Shown here: in pieces, positions 36,034-45,225 of the stretch
How the letters are laid out: each line of letters begins with the position of its first letter
Position numbering within the stretch: the first letter of the stretch is position 1
Assembly: GCF_003003235.1 (NCBI RefSeq)
Contig: NZ_PVUE01000001.1
Location: forward strand, 310,001 to 374,000
Length of the DNA: 64,000 nucleotides
DNA from: Antricoccus suffuscus
GTDB lineage: Bacteria; Actinomycetota; Actinomycetes; Mycobacteriales; Antricoccaceae
Direction of reading: 5' to 3'
Translations under genes and position numbers: made by a program
The notes under the pieces: generated by a model
Seen by the model: the letters and a program-made list of their open reading frames with translations, nothing else
Told to the model about the DNA's origin: nothing
The model's database searches: none

Positions 36034-37707
36034 TCAGTCGAGGAGCGCGGAGCGCAGAGTATCCAGGCCGACGCCGCCGATGTCGAGAGCGCGGCGGTGG
36101 AAATCCTTCAGCGAAAACGCGTCGCCTTCGCGGCGGCGTACCTCGTCACGCAGCTGTTCCCAGATGCGCTGGCCCACCTTGTACGACGGTGCCTGACCGG
36201 GCCAGCCGAAGTAGCGGTTGACCTCGAACCGGACGAACGCCTCCTCCATGTTGACGTTGTCGTTCATGAAGTCGAACGCGTAGTCGTAGTCCCACACGCC
36301 CTTGCCGTCGAGCCGCTGCTTGCCCAGGTGCACGCCGATGTCGAGTACGACGCGGGCCGCGCGCATTCGTTGTCCATCGAGCATCCCGAGCCGGTCGGCC
36401 GGGTCGTCGAGGTAGCCGAGATCTTCCATGAGGCGTTCGGCGTACAGCGCCCACCCCTCTGCGTGCCCGCTGGTGCCACCGAGTTGCCGCCGCCACGTGT
36501 TGAGCAGCGCACGGTTGTAGACGGCCTGGCCGATCTGCAGGTGATGGCCAGGCACGCCCTCGTGGTAGACGGTCGTGGTCTCGCGCCAGGTGTCGAACTC
36601 CGTGACGCCCTCGGGCACCGACCACCACATCCGCCCGGCGCGGGAGAAGTCGTCACTTGGCCCGCTGTAGTAGATCCCGCCGTCCTGGGTCGGCGCGATC
36701 ATGCACTCGATCCGGCGTACCGGCTCCGGGATGTCGAAGTGCGACTTTGACAGGTCCGCGACGGCGGTGTCGGCCAGCCGCTGCATCCATTCCTGCAGCG
36801 CCTTTGTGCCATGCAAGCGCTGCGACTGATCGGCCTCGAGGTGCGCGATCGCCTCCTTGACCGACGCGCCGGGTTTGATCTCGTTGGCTATCGTGGTCTG
36901 TTCGGTGACCATCCGCTCGAGCTCCTCGACGCCCCATTCGTAAGTCTCATCAAGGTCGATCACGGCGCCGAGGAACCTGCGCGACTCCAGCGCGTAGATC
37001 TCCCGGCCGACCGCGTCCTGGTCCGTAGCCGCGGGCGCGAGTTCTTTGGCGAAGAAGTCCGCGAGTTCGCCGTACGCCGCCGCGGACGCGTTCGCCCCCT
37101 TCGCGAGGTCGGCCGTGAGCGATGCCGGCAGGGGGGCCCCGGAGTCCAGTGCGGCCGCGCCGGCGAATGTACCGAAGAAGCCGTCCGCCGCGGCATGCCG
37201 TTTCAGCTGGTCGAGCACTTCGCGTACCTGACGCCGAGCCGGGGTTTGCCCGTCGCGGATACCCGCTCGCAGGGTTTCGACGTACCCGCGTACGGCGCCG
37301 GGCAGGTTGCCCAGACGCTCGGAGATGGTCTCCCAGTCGCCCTCGGTCGCGTGAGGCATGAGATCGAAGATGCCGCGGATCGACTGCGCAGGCGACTCGA
37401 GCACGTTGACATCGCGCTTCCACAGGCCGGCGTCGTACTCCTCGACGGTCAGTCGCAGGTCGGCGAGCATGTCGGTCTTGGTCACCTGATCGACCGAATC
37501 GGCGACCTCGGCCGTTTCAAGTGCAGTGATGACTTTTTTGGTCGCGGCGATGCGCTCCTCATGGCCGGCGGGGGATAGGTCGGCGTACTCGCCCACGCGG
37601 CCGGGGAGACCGATCCAGACAGCGATGTCGGGGACGAGGTCGGCGAGGGTGACGACCCAGCCTTCGGCTATACGGTCGATGGGCGTGGGCTGGCGCGTCG
37701 GAGTCAT
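36034..37707 (-). CDS. DUF885 zinc-hydrolase-like protein
   Basis: A 557-aa helical protein of the DUF885 family. The metal motif is TVYHEGVPGHHLQIGQAVYN (HExxPGHH), with a downstream third-ligand region GTSGHAEGWALYAERLMED. The layout recalls M32-like and M3-like metallopeptidases, and several DUF885 members are thought to be peptidases or carboxypeptidases. No signal peptide is seen, so it is cytoplasmic. ATG 37707. The family function is not settled. Confidence 0.88.
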   Translation of the reverse strand: MTPTRQPTPIDRIAEGWVVTLADLVPDIAVWIGLPGRVGEYADLSPAGHEERIAATKKVITALETAEVADSVDQVTKTDMLADLRLTVEEYDAGLWKRDVNVLESPAQSIRGIFDLMPHATEGDWETISERLGNLPGAVRGYVETLRAGIRDGQTPARRQVREVLDQLKRHAAADGFFGTFAGAAALDSGAPLPASLTADLAKGANASAAAYGELADFFAKELAPAATDQDAVGREIYALESRRFLGAVIDLDETYEWGVEELERMVTEQTTIANEIKPGASVKEAIAHLEADQSQRLHGTKALQEWMQRLADTAVADLSKSHFDIPEPVRRIECMIAPTQDGGIYYSGPSDDFSRAGRMWWSVPEGVTEFDTWRETTTVYHEGVPGHHLQIGQAVYNRALLNTWRRQLGGTSGHAEGWALYAERLMEDLGYLDDPADRLGMLDGQRMRAARVVLDIGVHLGKQRLDGKGVWDYDYAFDFMNDNVNMEEAFVRFEVNRYFGWPGQAPSYKVGQRIWEQLRDEVRRREGDAFSLKDFHRRALDIGGVGLDTLRSALLD

Positions 37708-37765
37708 ACCCTTCAGCGTAGTGACGGTCGCGTGTCCTGTCGCCGTACCCGTGCACGCTGACCGT

Positions 37766-38317
37766 TCAGCGGAGGTTGTCGCGCAGCCAGTCGGCCAGGA
37801 TCCGCGCGCTGTGATCCACCTGCTGTGGCCAGTCCATGGCGGATTCGTCGGCCTGGTCGCTGATGTGCTTCACCAGCCGCACCGGTATGCCGAGTTGCGC
37901 GCAGGCCCGGGCGATCGCGAACCCTTCCATATCCACCATGTGCGCCTCCCTGGCAAGTGCGTCGCGTACGGCGGGATCGGTGATGAAGCTGTCACCGGTG
38001 GCGAGCGTCGTACCGTCCCCGCCGTCGATCTCGATCTCGTCGACCACGGGGTAGCCGAGTGAACGCAAAACCGCGGCGCTGATGTCGTGGTTGCGCACCA
38101 GCGACGGCGTAAACAAGCCAGCGACGTCGGGGCGAAGTGCGCCGGCGGTACCGATGTTGATCACTGTCGGCTGGCCGTCCGACTCAAGCACCGCGCGGGT
38201 CACGGCGATGGCGGCGTCGACCTTTCCGATGCCGCAGATCACGACCCGGAAGTCGGTGGGCACGTACGCCGCCTCGGACTGCGTTGCGGAAACGACGATG
38301 ACATCGGACGTGGACAC
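37766..38317 (-). CDS. MTA/SAH nucleosidase-like phosphorylase-fold protein
   Basis: A 183-aa protein of the purine nucleoside phosphorylase/nucleosidase superfamily. Motifs are FRVVICGIGKVDAAIAVTRAV, TVINIGTAGALRPD, TGDSFITDP and the ribose-binding VDMEGFAIARACAQ. It is shorter than the usual 230-aa MTAN but keeps these signatures, similar to compact actinobacterial versions. GTG 38317 follows GAGAGGA. Hydrolysis of methylthioadenosine or S-adenosylhomocysteine is the best guess. Confidence 0.85.
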   Translation of the reverse strand: MSTSDVIVVSATQSEAAYVPTDFRVVICGIGKVDAAIAVTRAVLESDGQPTVINIGTAGALRPDVAGLFTPSLVRNHDISAAVLRSLGYPVVDEIEIDGGDGTTLATGDSFITDPAVRDALAREAHMVDMEGFAIARACAQLGIPVRLVKHISDQADESAMDWPQQVDHSARILADWLRDNLR

Positions 38318-38366
38318 GGGGTCCTCTCGGTTGAGTGGTGCGGTCGGAGAAGAGGTGGGGCAAACG

Positions 38367-39938
38367 TCAGGCGAGGAACTGTCGCAACAGACCTGGTACG
38401 GCGGACTCGGCGAACTCGACTGCTATCGAGGGCTCCAGGTCGCGGATGTCGTAGTGCTGAGCGCCCGCGGCGGTGGTTGCGGTGAGGGTGATAACGCCGG
38501 ACCGGCGTTGAAAGAACGACTGACGCAGATTCCAGCCAATGACGCCGTCACGCTGCAATACCGACGTACGCCGTGACAGCGATCCGGCCCGGCGCACCAG
38601 GTAACCGTCGTGCAGGGCGTGGCCGAGGTTGCGGTAGCGGTCTCGGGCCAGTAGTGCGCCGATCGGAATCAGCGCGAGTGACACCACGGGAACGACGCCG
38701 GACAGGTCCGGGATCAGCGGCAGGCCGGGCTTCCACGCCAGTACGGCGATCGCGATCACGACGCCCGAGACCAGGAATGCGCGGCTGTAGCGCCGACGGT
38801 TCGCGATCGGGCCGTGCCGGGTAAGGGGCGCAGTCAGCGCGCCCCGATCGCGCAGCACCTCGCCGCCGACCTGGGACGCGACGGACACCGGTGCGGGTGG
38901 GACCAGCGTCGATCCGCCCTCGCCATTGCTCTCGCGACCCTTGGCGCGAAGGCCGGTCGAGATTGCGGACATCCGTCCCGCATGGGCAATGCGCAGTAGT
39001 AGCGGTTCGACGAGCTCGACGCCGCGCAGCCGTCGTTCCTCGATGCTGGTCGCTCGCGTCGTGAGCAGCCCGCGGCTGACGTGCAGTGTGCCGCCGTCGT
39101 GTCTGCTGAGCCGGAACCTCCAAAACGCGAGGACGTAACCGACGACCGAAAGCAGCGTGACGATGAGGAGAAGGGCGATAGTAACGATCGCGACGGCTAC
39201 CCAGGTGGAGAGCTTCGCGAGCGCCTGTGTCGTCTGCTCGATCGCGGCGATCCTGTTGATCTGCCCGCCGATCTCATTGAGAATCCGCCACGCGAAACCG
39301 ACGATGATCAGACCGGAGATGACGCCGGACAACGTAAGCGGCGCGTACCGGATCCATTTCGGATCGAGCCGCAAGATCAGATGCTTGGCCGTAGCGTCCG
39401 GCAAAGTGGTCGGTATGGCGACCGTTTCGCCGGACGTCAGCGAGTCGGCGTGCGAGGCCGGCGTACGCCGATGGAGCAGGTCGATGCGAAGCTGCTGCGC
39501 ATCTTTGGTCGGTAACGAGTCGAGGATGAGCCGGTTGTCCCGGCCGGTGCTCGCGGTCCCGATCTCGACCTTGGCCAGCCCGAGCGCCCGGTGCAGGATG
39601 TCTGAGGTCAGATCGACGGTGCGCACCCTGTCTGCGGACGCCGCCAGCGCCTTACGACGAAACAGCCCGGTGCGCACTTCGATCTTGTCCGGCGTGATCC
39701 GGAAACGGGTGGTGACCCACCGCAGGAGCGCCATCATGATGACCAGGACGCCGGCGCCGAGCGCCCACCAGTGTCCTTTGCCGCCTGAGTTGCCGAGGAA
39801 GAACACCCCCACGAGCGCCGGGAAGAAGCGTCCGATTTCCTTGATGGGATGGATGAGGAGCATCCGCGCATTGAGCCGGCGCCATTCTGAATCCGCCTCC
39901 GGTAGGTTGGCGAATCCTTCGCGCAGAGTCTCGGTCAC
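38367..39938 (-). CDS. PH-domain (bPH2/YdbT type) membrane protein
   Basis: A 523-aa protein with repeated bPH2 units separated by transmembrane helix pairs (YdbT-like). Helices are seen at FFPALVGVFFLG, LTLSGVISGLIIVGFAW, VAIVTIALLLIVTLLSVVGY and VSGVVIAIAVLAW. PH strands carry RFRITPDKIEVRTGLFRRKA and FRLSRHDGGTLHVSRGLL. Around residues 168-181 it contains translated sequence of a palindromic repeat (SGETVAIPTTLPDAT). GTG 39938 overlaps the preceding small PH protein's stop. YdbS/YdbT pairs act in membrane stress in Bacillus. Confidence 0.85.
   Translation of the reverse strand: MTETLREGFANLPEADSEWRRLNARMLLIHPIKEIGRFFPALVGVFFLGNSGGKGHWWALGAGVLVIMMALLRWVTTRFRITPDKIEVRTGLFRRKALAASADRVRTVDLTSDILHRALGLAKVEIGTASTGRDNRLILDSLPTKDAQQLRIDLLHRRTPASHADSLTSGETVAIPTTLPDATAKHLILRLDPKWIRYAPLTLSGVISGLIIVGFAWRILNEIGGQINRIAAIEQTTQALAKLSTWVAVAIVTIALLLIVTLLSVVGYVLAFWRFRLSRHDGGTLHVSRGLLTTRATSIEERRLRGVELVEPLLLRIAHAGRMSAISTGLRAKGRESNGEGGSTLVPPAPVSVASQVGGEVLRDRGALTAPLTRHGPIANRRRYSRAFLVSGVVIAIAVLAWKPGLPLIPDLSGVVPVVSLALIPIGALLARDRYRNLGHALHDGYLVRRAGSLSRRTSVLQRDGVIGWNLRQSFFQRRSGVITLTATTAAGAQHYDIRDLEPSIAVEFAESAVPGLLRQFLA
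39396..39435. repeat. Palindromic element, copy 3, inside the PH-domain gene
   Basis: Left arm GTCCGGCAAAGTGGTCG (39396-39412) is identical to copy 1. The right arm 39419-39435 has three changes. The flanks GTAGC and GTCAG match the other copies. It is read in a different frame from copy 2. Confidence 0.85.
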
Positions 39939-40462
39939 GTCGCGTCGTCCTGTGCGGCTTCGGCCGAGGCCGTCAGGTCGCGGATGACCTGCTCGGCGAC
40001 GGGACGGTCGAGCCCGGTGATCTTGAGCGGCCCCGCCGCCGATGCGGTCGTGACAGTGACTTCGGCCAGCTTGAACAACTGCTGGATCGGACCCCGCTCC
40101 AGGTCGACGGTCTGCACGCGTGACAGCGGTGCGATACGTCGTTCCTGGGTGAACCAACCGGACTGCGTGTAGACCGCCGTGTCGGTGACTTCCCAGCGAT
40201 GCACCCGATAACGCCACTGCGGTTCGATGATCGTGTTGAGGGCGAGCAGCACCAGCGTCGCGATCGCAATTGGCCAACGCCACTGCGAGTCTCCGTCATC
40301 GATCACCCACCAGATGACCTGAGCGACGATGACTGGGATCCAGCGGAGCGGCGTACGCGCCGTCCAGTACCAGATCGCACGCTTACTCACCAGATACGCC
40401 GGAGGGCGTAGCGCGAAGTCGGTCCGGTCATCAGCCGTGTCGGAGTGGGCGGGTATGGTCAT
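39935..40462 (-). CDS. Small PH-domain (bPH2/YdbS type) membrane protein
   Basis: A 175-aa protein with two transmembrane helices (WIPVIVAQVIWWVI and IAIATLVLLALNTII) followed by one bPH2 domain (RWEVTDTAVYTQSGWFTQER, then LSRVQTVDLERGPIQQLFKLAEV). It is the YdbS-like partner of the larger PH protein and overlaps it as GTGA. ATG 40462 follows AGGAG closely; the longer frame has no family similarity. Confidence 0.88.
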   Translation of the reverse strand: MTIPAHSDTADDRTDFALRPPAYLVSKRAIWYWTARTPLRWIPVIVAQVIWWVIDDGDSQWRWPIAIATLVLLALNTIIEPQWRYRVHRWEVTDTAVYTQSGWFTQERRIAPLSRVQTVDLERGPIQQLFKLAEVTVTTASAAGPLKITGLDRPVAEQVIRDLTASAEAAQDDAT

Positions 40463-40536
40463 GCTCCTAGCGTGCCATGTCCCCTCTGGCCGCGCGTGGT
40501 CGTGAGTCACGATGCGGCCCCTGACATCTGTCATGG

Positions 40537-43041
40537 CTATTCGCGGGCCGAGATCACGTCCGCCGGGGCCGGTCGCAAAGCCGATCTGGCGGCAAGGGAA
40601 CTCGCGGCCCACGTGAGTGCGCCGGCTGCGGCGACGATGACGCCGTACATCCACCACGTGATCGATGCGGGACCGTTAGTCACGCCATGCGCATATGCGT
40701 TCACTGTTGCAAGGCCGATCGTCGTACCGAGTACGACGGCAACCAAAGTCGCGGCGCCGACTTCCAGGTGCAGCATGCGGATTACGCCACGACGTTTCAT
40801 GCCGGCGAGCCGCAGCAGTGCGAACTCGCGGGACCGTGCGGCGGTTGCCATGGCGAGCGTGTTGAAGACCGCGATTGAGGTGAAGCCGCCGATCAGCGCG
40901 AGAATCATGTAGCCCATTCCCTTGGACACGCCTTCGCCGCTGCTATGTTGTGCGGCGCGGAACTGGTCCGCCGACATCACTTGTACGCCGGCAACCGCAT
41001 TCCGGAGCTGCGCCGTCGATGCTCCGCTGATCTTCAGGGACGAGCTATACGCCGAATCACCGTGCGCAGCCAGCAGATCGAAGGACAGCACAACTCCTGG
41101 AAAAGCCAGGTCGTTGCGATATATCGCGCCGACGACCAGGCTGATCGGCGTGCCGTCGCTGAGCCGTAGGTCGACCGGCTCGCCCACGCGCAGCCCGAGA
41201 TCGTTCGCAGTCGCGCGAGAGAGCGCGAGCTGGTTGTCGTTGAGATTCGCGCTACCGCTGATGACGCCGAGATCGATATTGTCCCTTAAACCGTCGAGTG
41301 TAAGACCGGTGGCGTCGTACTTTTCGCGCCCAAACCACACCTTTCCGTGGGTCTCCTGGGTGACCGCGTGTACGCCGGACACCGAGCGTGCGGCGGCCGC
41401 TTGGGTGGCGGTGACCCCGGGACCGGGAGCGACGATCACGGAGTCTGCGCGCGTCGCGGCTACTCGTTGGGCGGCGGTCGCATCTTGCAACGCGGTCGGC
41501 GGGAACAGAATCGTGCACGCCATTGCGACCCCAAGCGCCATTGGCGTGACGATGGAGGCAAGCCGTCGAGCATTGGTGCGGTTGTTGGCGGCTGCGAGGA
41601 ATCCGGACCGACGTGACAGCACCGACAGCCCGACGCCGAGAACAATCGACGCGCCGCGCATGAGCGTCGGGCCGAGCAACGCGATCGCGACCGCTGCGGC
41701 AATCACGGACAAGAAGCTCACTGGCGAGGCGCCCGCGTCGCTATGCAGATGCGCGGTTAGGAAGATGAACCCTGCGCCGACGCCGGCTGCAACCACGCCC
41801 AGCACAATGCGCACGACACCAAGACGCCGCGGGCCGACTGCCGCGTCGGCGAGAGCCTCTGTCGGGCGAATCGCTGTCGTACGACGCGCGCTCACCCGGG
41901 CAGCAGTCCACGCCGCCATGACGGTGGCGACCACTGCTATGCCGATCGGAATCAGCCCGACGTCGATTCTGAGATTCGGCGGTATAACGCCAAAGTGGGC
42001 GAACCCATCGCCCAGGAGTCGCGACAGAGGGATCCCCACTCCGGCCCCGATCAGGCTGGCAACAATACCGAGCAGCAACACCTCCGCGCCGATCATCTTG
42101 CGCACTTGCTTGGGTGTGGCGCCCAGCGCGCGCAGGAGCGCGAGTTCGCGTTCGCGTTGTCCGATGGACAGTGCCAGAGTGCCTGAGACGACGAGGATCG
42201 CAATCAGCAATGAGATACCGCCGAGTACAGCGCCGAGGCTGATCAACGTCGTACTCGACCTGGCTACGCCAGGAAACTCCACCGCCCCACGGCGATCGCC
42301 TGTGAATGCCTCCGCGCCTGCTTTACCTGCGGCGGCCTGGATGGCGGTTAAGTCGGAGTGCGTGGCGCCCGGAAGGCCGATCGCATAGAGCAGCCCCGGA
42401 TGGGCCGCGAGCGCACTTGCCTCGGAGTCGGCGAAGAAAATGGTCGTCTGATGCGATAGCTGCTGTTTGGTGATGCCGGAGACGACGTACGGCGTGGCGC
42501 CGGCCGCCGTCTGGATATTTACCGCGTCGCCGACGTGAAGTCCCGCTATATAGGCGATCCGCGCATCCACGACGACCTCACCAGGCAACTTCGGCGGACT
42601 GCCCTCAGCGAGGGTGAATGGTGCGAGACCCGCCGAGCCCCACCCGTGACCGAGCGACTCGCCGTACCTCGAAGTCGGGATCGGCGTACCGTCCGGACGC
42701 AGCACGGAGGCGCCAAAAGTGAGCTCGCCGACGGCGTCCTGCCCGCCCGGTAGTCCTTGAATCTGGTCGAGTAGTGAAGCATCGATCCACTCGTGCTGCG
42801 TCAAGGCCTTGGTCTTGATCTTCGTCTTGTCTCCGGAGATCTCCGACACTTTTAGGAGTTGGTCGGCGGCAACGACCACCGGGGTTGCGGTGTACCGCTC
42901 GGTCGAAACGGCGCCGCGGATACCGGACTCGAGCAGACTGCCGCACGCAGCGACGAGCGCTGCCGCACATATAAGAGTGACGAAGGCGGCGATGAAGCTG
43001 CCCTTGCGGGCGCGGAGTGTCTCAAACGCGAGCGTGCGCAT
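40537..43041 (-). CDS. FtsX-like ABC exporter permease (MacB/LolC-type, two-domain)
   Basis: An 834-aa permease with an N-terminal helix (FIAAFVTLICAAALVAACG), a large extracytoplasmic domain, a first FtsX helix bundle (around LISLGAVLGGISLLIAILVV and the RERELALLRALGATPKQVRK loop), a second extracytoplasmic domain and a last bundle ending REFALLRLAGMKRRGVIRML. ATG 43041 overlaps the ATPase stop by 20 bases. It belongs to lipoprotein/peptide-type exporters, often tied to antimicrobial-peptide resistance; the substrate is unknown. Confidence 0.92.
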   Translation of the reverse strand: MRTLAFETLRARKGSFIAAFVTLICAAALVAACGSLLESGIRGAVSTERYTATPVVVAADQLLKVSEISGDKTKIKTKALTQHEWIDASLLDQIQGLPGGQDAVGELTFGASVLRPDGTPIPTSRYGESLGHGWGSAGLAPFTLAEGSPPKLPGEVVVDARIAYIAGLHVGDAVNIQTAAGATPYVVSGITKQQLSHQTTIFFADSEASALAAHPGLLYAIGLPGATHSDLTAIQAAAGKAGAEAFTGDRRGAVEFPGVARSSTTLISLGAVLGGISLLIAILVVSGTLALSIGQRERELALLRALGATPKQVRKMIGAEVLLLGIVASLIGAGVGIPLSRLLGDGFAHFGVIPPNLRIDVGLIPIGIAVVATVMAAWTAARVSARRTTAIRPTEALADAAVGPRRLGVVRIVLGVVAAGVGAGFIFLTAHLHSDAGASPVSFLSVIAAAVAIALLGPTLMRGASIVLGVGLSVLSRRSGFLAAANNRTNARRLASIVTPMALGVAMACTILFPPTALQDATAAQRVAATRADSVIVAPGPGVTATQAAAARSVSGVHAVTQETHGKVWFGREKYDATGLTLDGLRDNIDLGVISGSANLNDNQLALSRATANDLGLRVGEPVDLRLSDGTPISLVVGAIYRNDLAFPGVVLSFDLLAAHGDSAYSSSLKISGASTAQLRNAVAGVQVMSADQFRAAQHSSGEGVSKGMGYMILALIGGFTSIAVFNTLAMATAARSREFALLRLAGMKRRGVIRMLHLEVGAATLVAVVLGTTIGLATVNAYAHGVTNGPASITWWMYGVIVAAAGALTWAASSLAARSALRPAPADVISARE

Positions 43042-43789
43042 GCGTGGTCCCCGTTCGCAGGTCGGACATGCGAGCGGCAATCGCCTCCGTCGAGGGGCGT
43101 CCGAGCACTCCCGCGATTTCGCCGTCGGCAAGGAAAAGTACGTGGTCGGCGATTGCCGCAGCCACGGGATCATGCGTCACCATCACGACCGACTGGTGCA
43201 TCTGGTCGACGGTGTTTCGCAGTAGCATCAGCACATCGTGACCCGTGGCGCTGTCGAGTGCTCCGGTCGGCTCGTCGGCGAAAATGACATCCGGCCGCGC
43301 GACCAGGGCGCGCGCGATCGCGACTCGCTGCTGCTGGCCGCCGGAGAGCTGGGCCGGACGGTGCGTGGTGCGTTCGCCTAGCCCGACCCGCTCGATCACC
43401 TCGTGCAGCCAGGCGCGATCCGGACGATGACCGGCCAGCCGCATCGGGAGCGTGATGTTGTTCAGCACGCTCAGGGACGGGATCAAGTTGAAAGACTGGA
43501 AGATGAATCCCACGCGTTCGCGGCGCAGCTCGGTGAGCTTCACTTCGCGCATGCCGGTCAGGTCGGTGTCGCCGAGCGTGATCTGTCCGGAGGTCGGTAG
43601 GTCGAGACCGGCAGCGCAGTGCAGGAAGGTGCTCTTACCCGAGCCGGACGGTCCCATGACGGCGGTGAACGAGCCGCGGGGGAGGGTCACGCTCACCTCG
43701 CGGAGTGCATGTACGGCGGTCGCGCCCTTTCCGTACCGCTTGGACACGTCGACCAGTGTGACGCACGGGTCCGTCATCATCGGAATCAT
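43022..43789 (-). CDS. ABC exporter ATP-binding subunit (MacB/LolD type)
   Basis: A 255-aa ATPase. Walker [11 protein letters not shown]-loop [18 protein letters not shown], signature [20 protein letters not shown], Walker [14 protein letters not shown] and the H-loop VTHD are all present; GALDS and FQSFNL mark the MacB/LolD branch. The start is ATG 43789, with in-frame ATGs at 43780 and 43777. It is coupled to the FtsX-like permease. No two-component system is adjacent. Confidence 0.92.
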   Translation of the reverse strand: MIPMMTDPCVTLVDVSKRYGKGATAVHALREVSVTLPRGSFTAVMGPSGSGKSTFLHCAAGLDLPTSGQITLGDTDLTGMREVKLTELRRERVGFIFQSFNLIPSLSVLNNITLPMRLAGHRPDRAWLHEVIERVGLGERTTHRPAQLSGGQQQRVAIARALVARPDVIFADEPTGALDSATGHDVLMLLRNTVDQMHQSVVMVTHDPVAAAIADHVLFLADGEIAGVLGRPSTEAIAARMSDLRTGTTHAHARV

Positions 43790-44196
43790 GCCCCAACGCT
43801 ATGAGCGGGGTGGCGTGTGCGCGATGGCGGCAGATCCCGCCTTCTACCTGTAGTTATCTCCAGTACTGGGCGCGCGCCACGGTTCGCCCCTTGGCACGCC
43901 AACCTCCTCCTTGTCCTGGCAGATGCGACATGACGGGGAAGAGACTCAGCCGACAAGGAGTCGGTTGCCGATCATGCCTGCCGCGCCGCTACGTGTGCGG
44001 CAGGTCACTTCTCAGGTCTTGTCTTTCTAGAATCTGTCGTGCAAACTATGTGCAGTGCAACTGCAAGTAGGGGCGCAAGTCGCGCTGTTCTTGCGATCTC
44101 GGCGTGGCAGGCGATAAGCCGTGACTCCGAAACGCTAACCACCGCACGGATTCGTGCGGTCGATCTTTCGTACCCTCAAACTGGAAGTAGCGGCCC
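43790..44196. other. Divergent promoter region of 407 bp
   Basis: No gene is evident. It separates the FtsX-type exporter (minus) from the ABC-importer/CoA operon (plus). It contains the 82-nt segment shared with 57626-57707 and, just after it, a hairpin with 8-bp arms CCTGCCGC (43977) and GCGGCAGG (43997). Confidence 0.7.
43878..43959. repeat. 82-nt segment shared with 57626-57707 (copy A)
   Basis: An ungapped hand alignment gives 55 of 82 identical bases with the second copy, strongest at the ends (CACG-TT-G CCCCTTG and ATGACGGG). Both copies lie in divergent intergenic regions at similar distances from the flanking starts. Confidence 0.55.
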
Positions 44197-45225
44197 ATGA
44201 ACCCGCGCATTGAAATGACGTCGACGTCGGCGTCACCTACCGTCCTTGATCGGGCGCGCCTCCTTGCCGTCGATAGTTTGGGTGTCTCGATCGGCGGCGT
44301 GGAGTTGCTCTCCGAAGTGTCGTTCTCGGTCGATGCCGGCGAGGTTGTCGGCCTCGTGGGGGAGTCGGGATCCGGGAAGACCCTGACTGGGTTGAGCTTG
44401 ATGGGTCTTCTGCCGGGTTCGGCGGTCGTGTCCGGATCGGTTCAGTTCCAGGGCAAGGAATTGCTTGCAGCGGAGCCGGAGGAGCTTCGTCAACTACGCG
44501 GCAACGAGCTGAGCATGATTTTTCAAGAGCCGCGGGCATCGCTGCACCCGGCCCGCCCGATTGGCAAGCAATTGCTCGACGTCATCCGGGCGCATGAGGA
44601 CGTCTCAAAGGACGTGGCTCGTGCGCGCGCAATCGATTTGCTGAGTCAGGTGGGTCTGCCGAACCCGAGACGAACACTAGATTCGTACACGTATGAGCTT
44701 TCCGGTGGCATGTGCCAGCGGGTGATGATCGCTATGGCCCTGATCTGCGAACCCGCGTTGCTGATAGCGGATGAGCCGACGACTGCTCTGGATGTCACTA
44801 TCCAGCAGCAGATCATCTCGTTGCTGCGGAACCTGGCCGAGGAACGCGGGATCTCGGTCGTTCTGATCAGTCACAACCTCGGTGTCATCAGTGACATCTG
44901 TTCGCGAGTTGTCACAATGTATTGCGGGCAGGTCGCCAATATCGATTCCACGGATGGACTTCTGCGCCATCCGCAACACCCATATCCCAGCGCGTTGTTA
45001 CAAGCGTCCAAGATCGATCTCGACAAAACTGACGACTGGGTCGGTATCGGCGGCTCACCGGCGAACCCAGCAAACCCGCCCAGCGGATGCCGCTTCGGCC
45101 CACGATGTGCATATCGCCGTGACGAATGCGCCGCGGCGATCCCGCCGATAGCGATCGCGTCTACCGGTGCTCTGACCAGATGTATCAGGCACGCCGAGCT
45201 CGAACTGGTCGGGGTGACCGAATGA
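44197..45225 (+). CDS. Peptide-type ABC importer ATPase (DppD/OppD type), first gene of the CoA-pathway operon
   Basis: A 342-aa ATPase. Walker A GESGSGKT, signature ELSGGMCQRVMIAMAL (a Cys where Arg is usual), Walker B LLIADEPTTALD, H-loop ISHNLG, and the C-terminal oligopeptide extension GCRFGPRCAYRRDEC. Start ATG 44197; an ATG at 44215 is possible. Its stop overlaps the next ATPase (ATGA). The gene order ATPase-ATPase-binding protein-permease-permease is inverted compared with the importer at the left end of the window. Confidence 0.9.
   Translation: MNPRIEMTSTSASPTVLDRARLLAVDSLGVSIGGVELLSEVSFSVDAGEVVGLVGESGSGKTLTGLSLMGLLPGSAVVSGSVQFQGKELLAAEPEELRQLRGNELSMIFQEPRASLHPARPIGKQLLDVIRAHEDVSKDVARARAIDLLSQVGLPNPRRTLDSYTYELSGGMCQRVMIAMALICEPALLIADEPTTALDVTIQQQIISLLRNLAEERGISVVLISHNLGVISDICSRVVTMYCGQVANIDSTDGLLRHPQHPYPSALLQASKIDLDKTDDWVGIGGSPANPANPPSGCRFGPRCAYRRDECAAAIPPIAIASTGALTRCIRHAELELVGVTE

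Noticed and set aside
40922-42388. A 488-codon plus-strand frame opposite the FtsX-like permease
   Set aside because: It is antisense to a permease with clear helices and motifs; its Ser/Thr/Arg/Pro-rich translation is typical of shadow frames in high-GC DNA.
43977-44004. Riboswitch or small RNA at the CCTGCCGC hairpin
   Set aside because: The stem is only 8 bp with no recognisable riboswitch core; mentioned only as part of the intergenic region.
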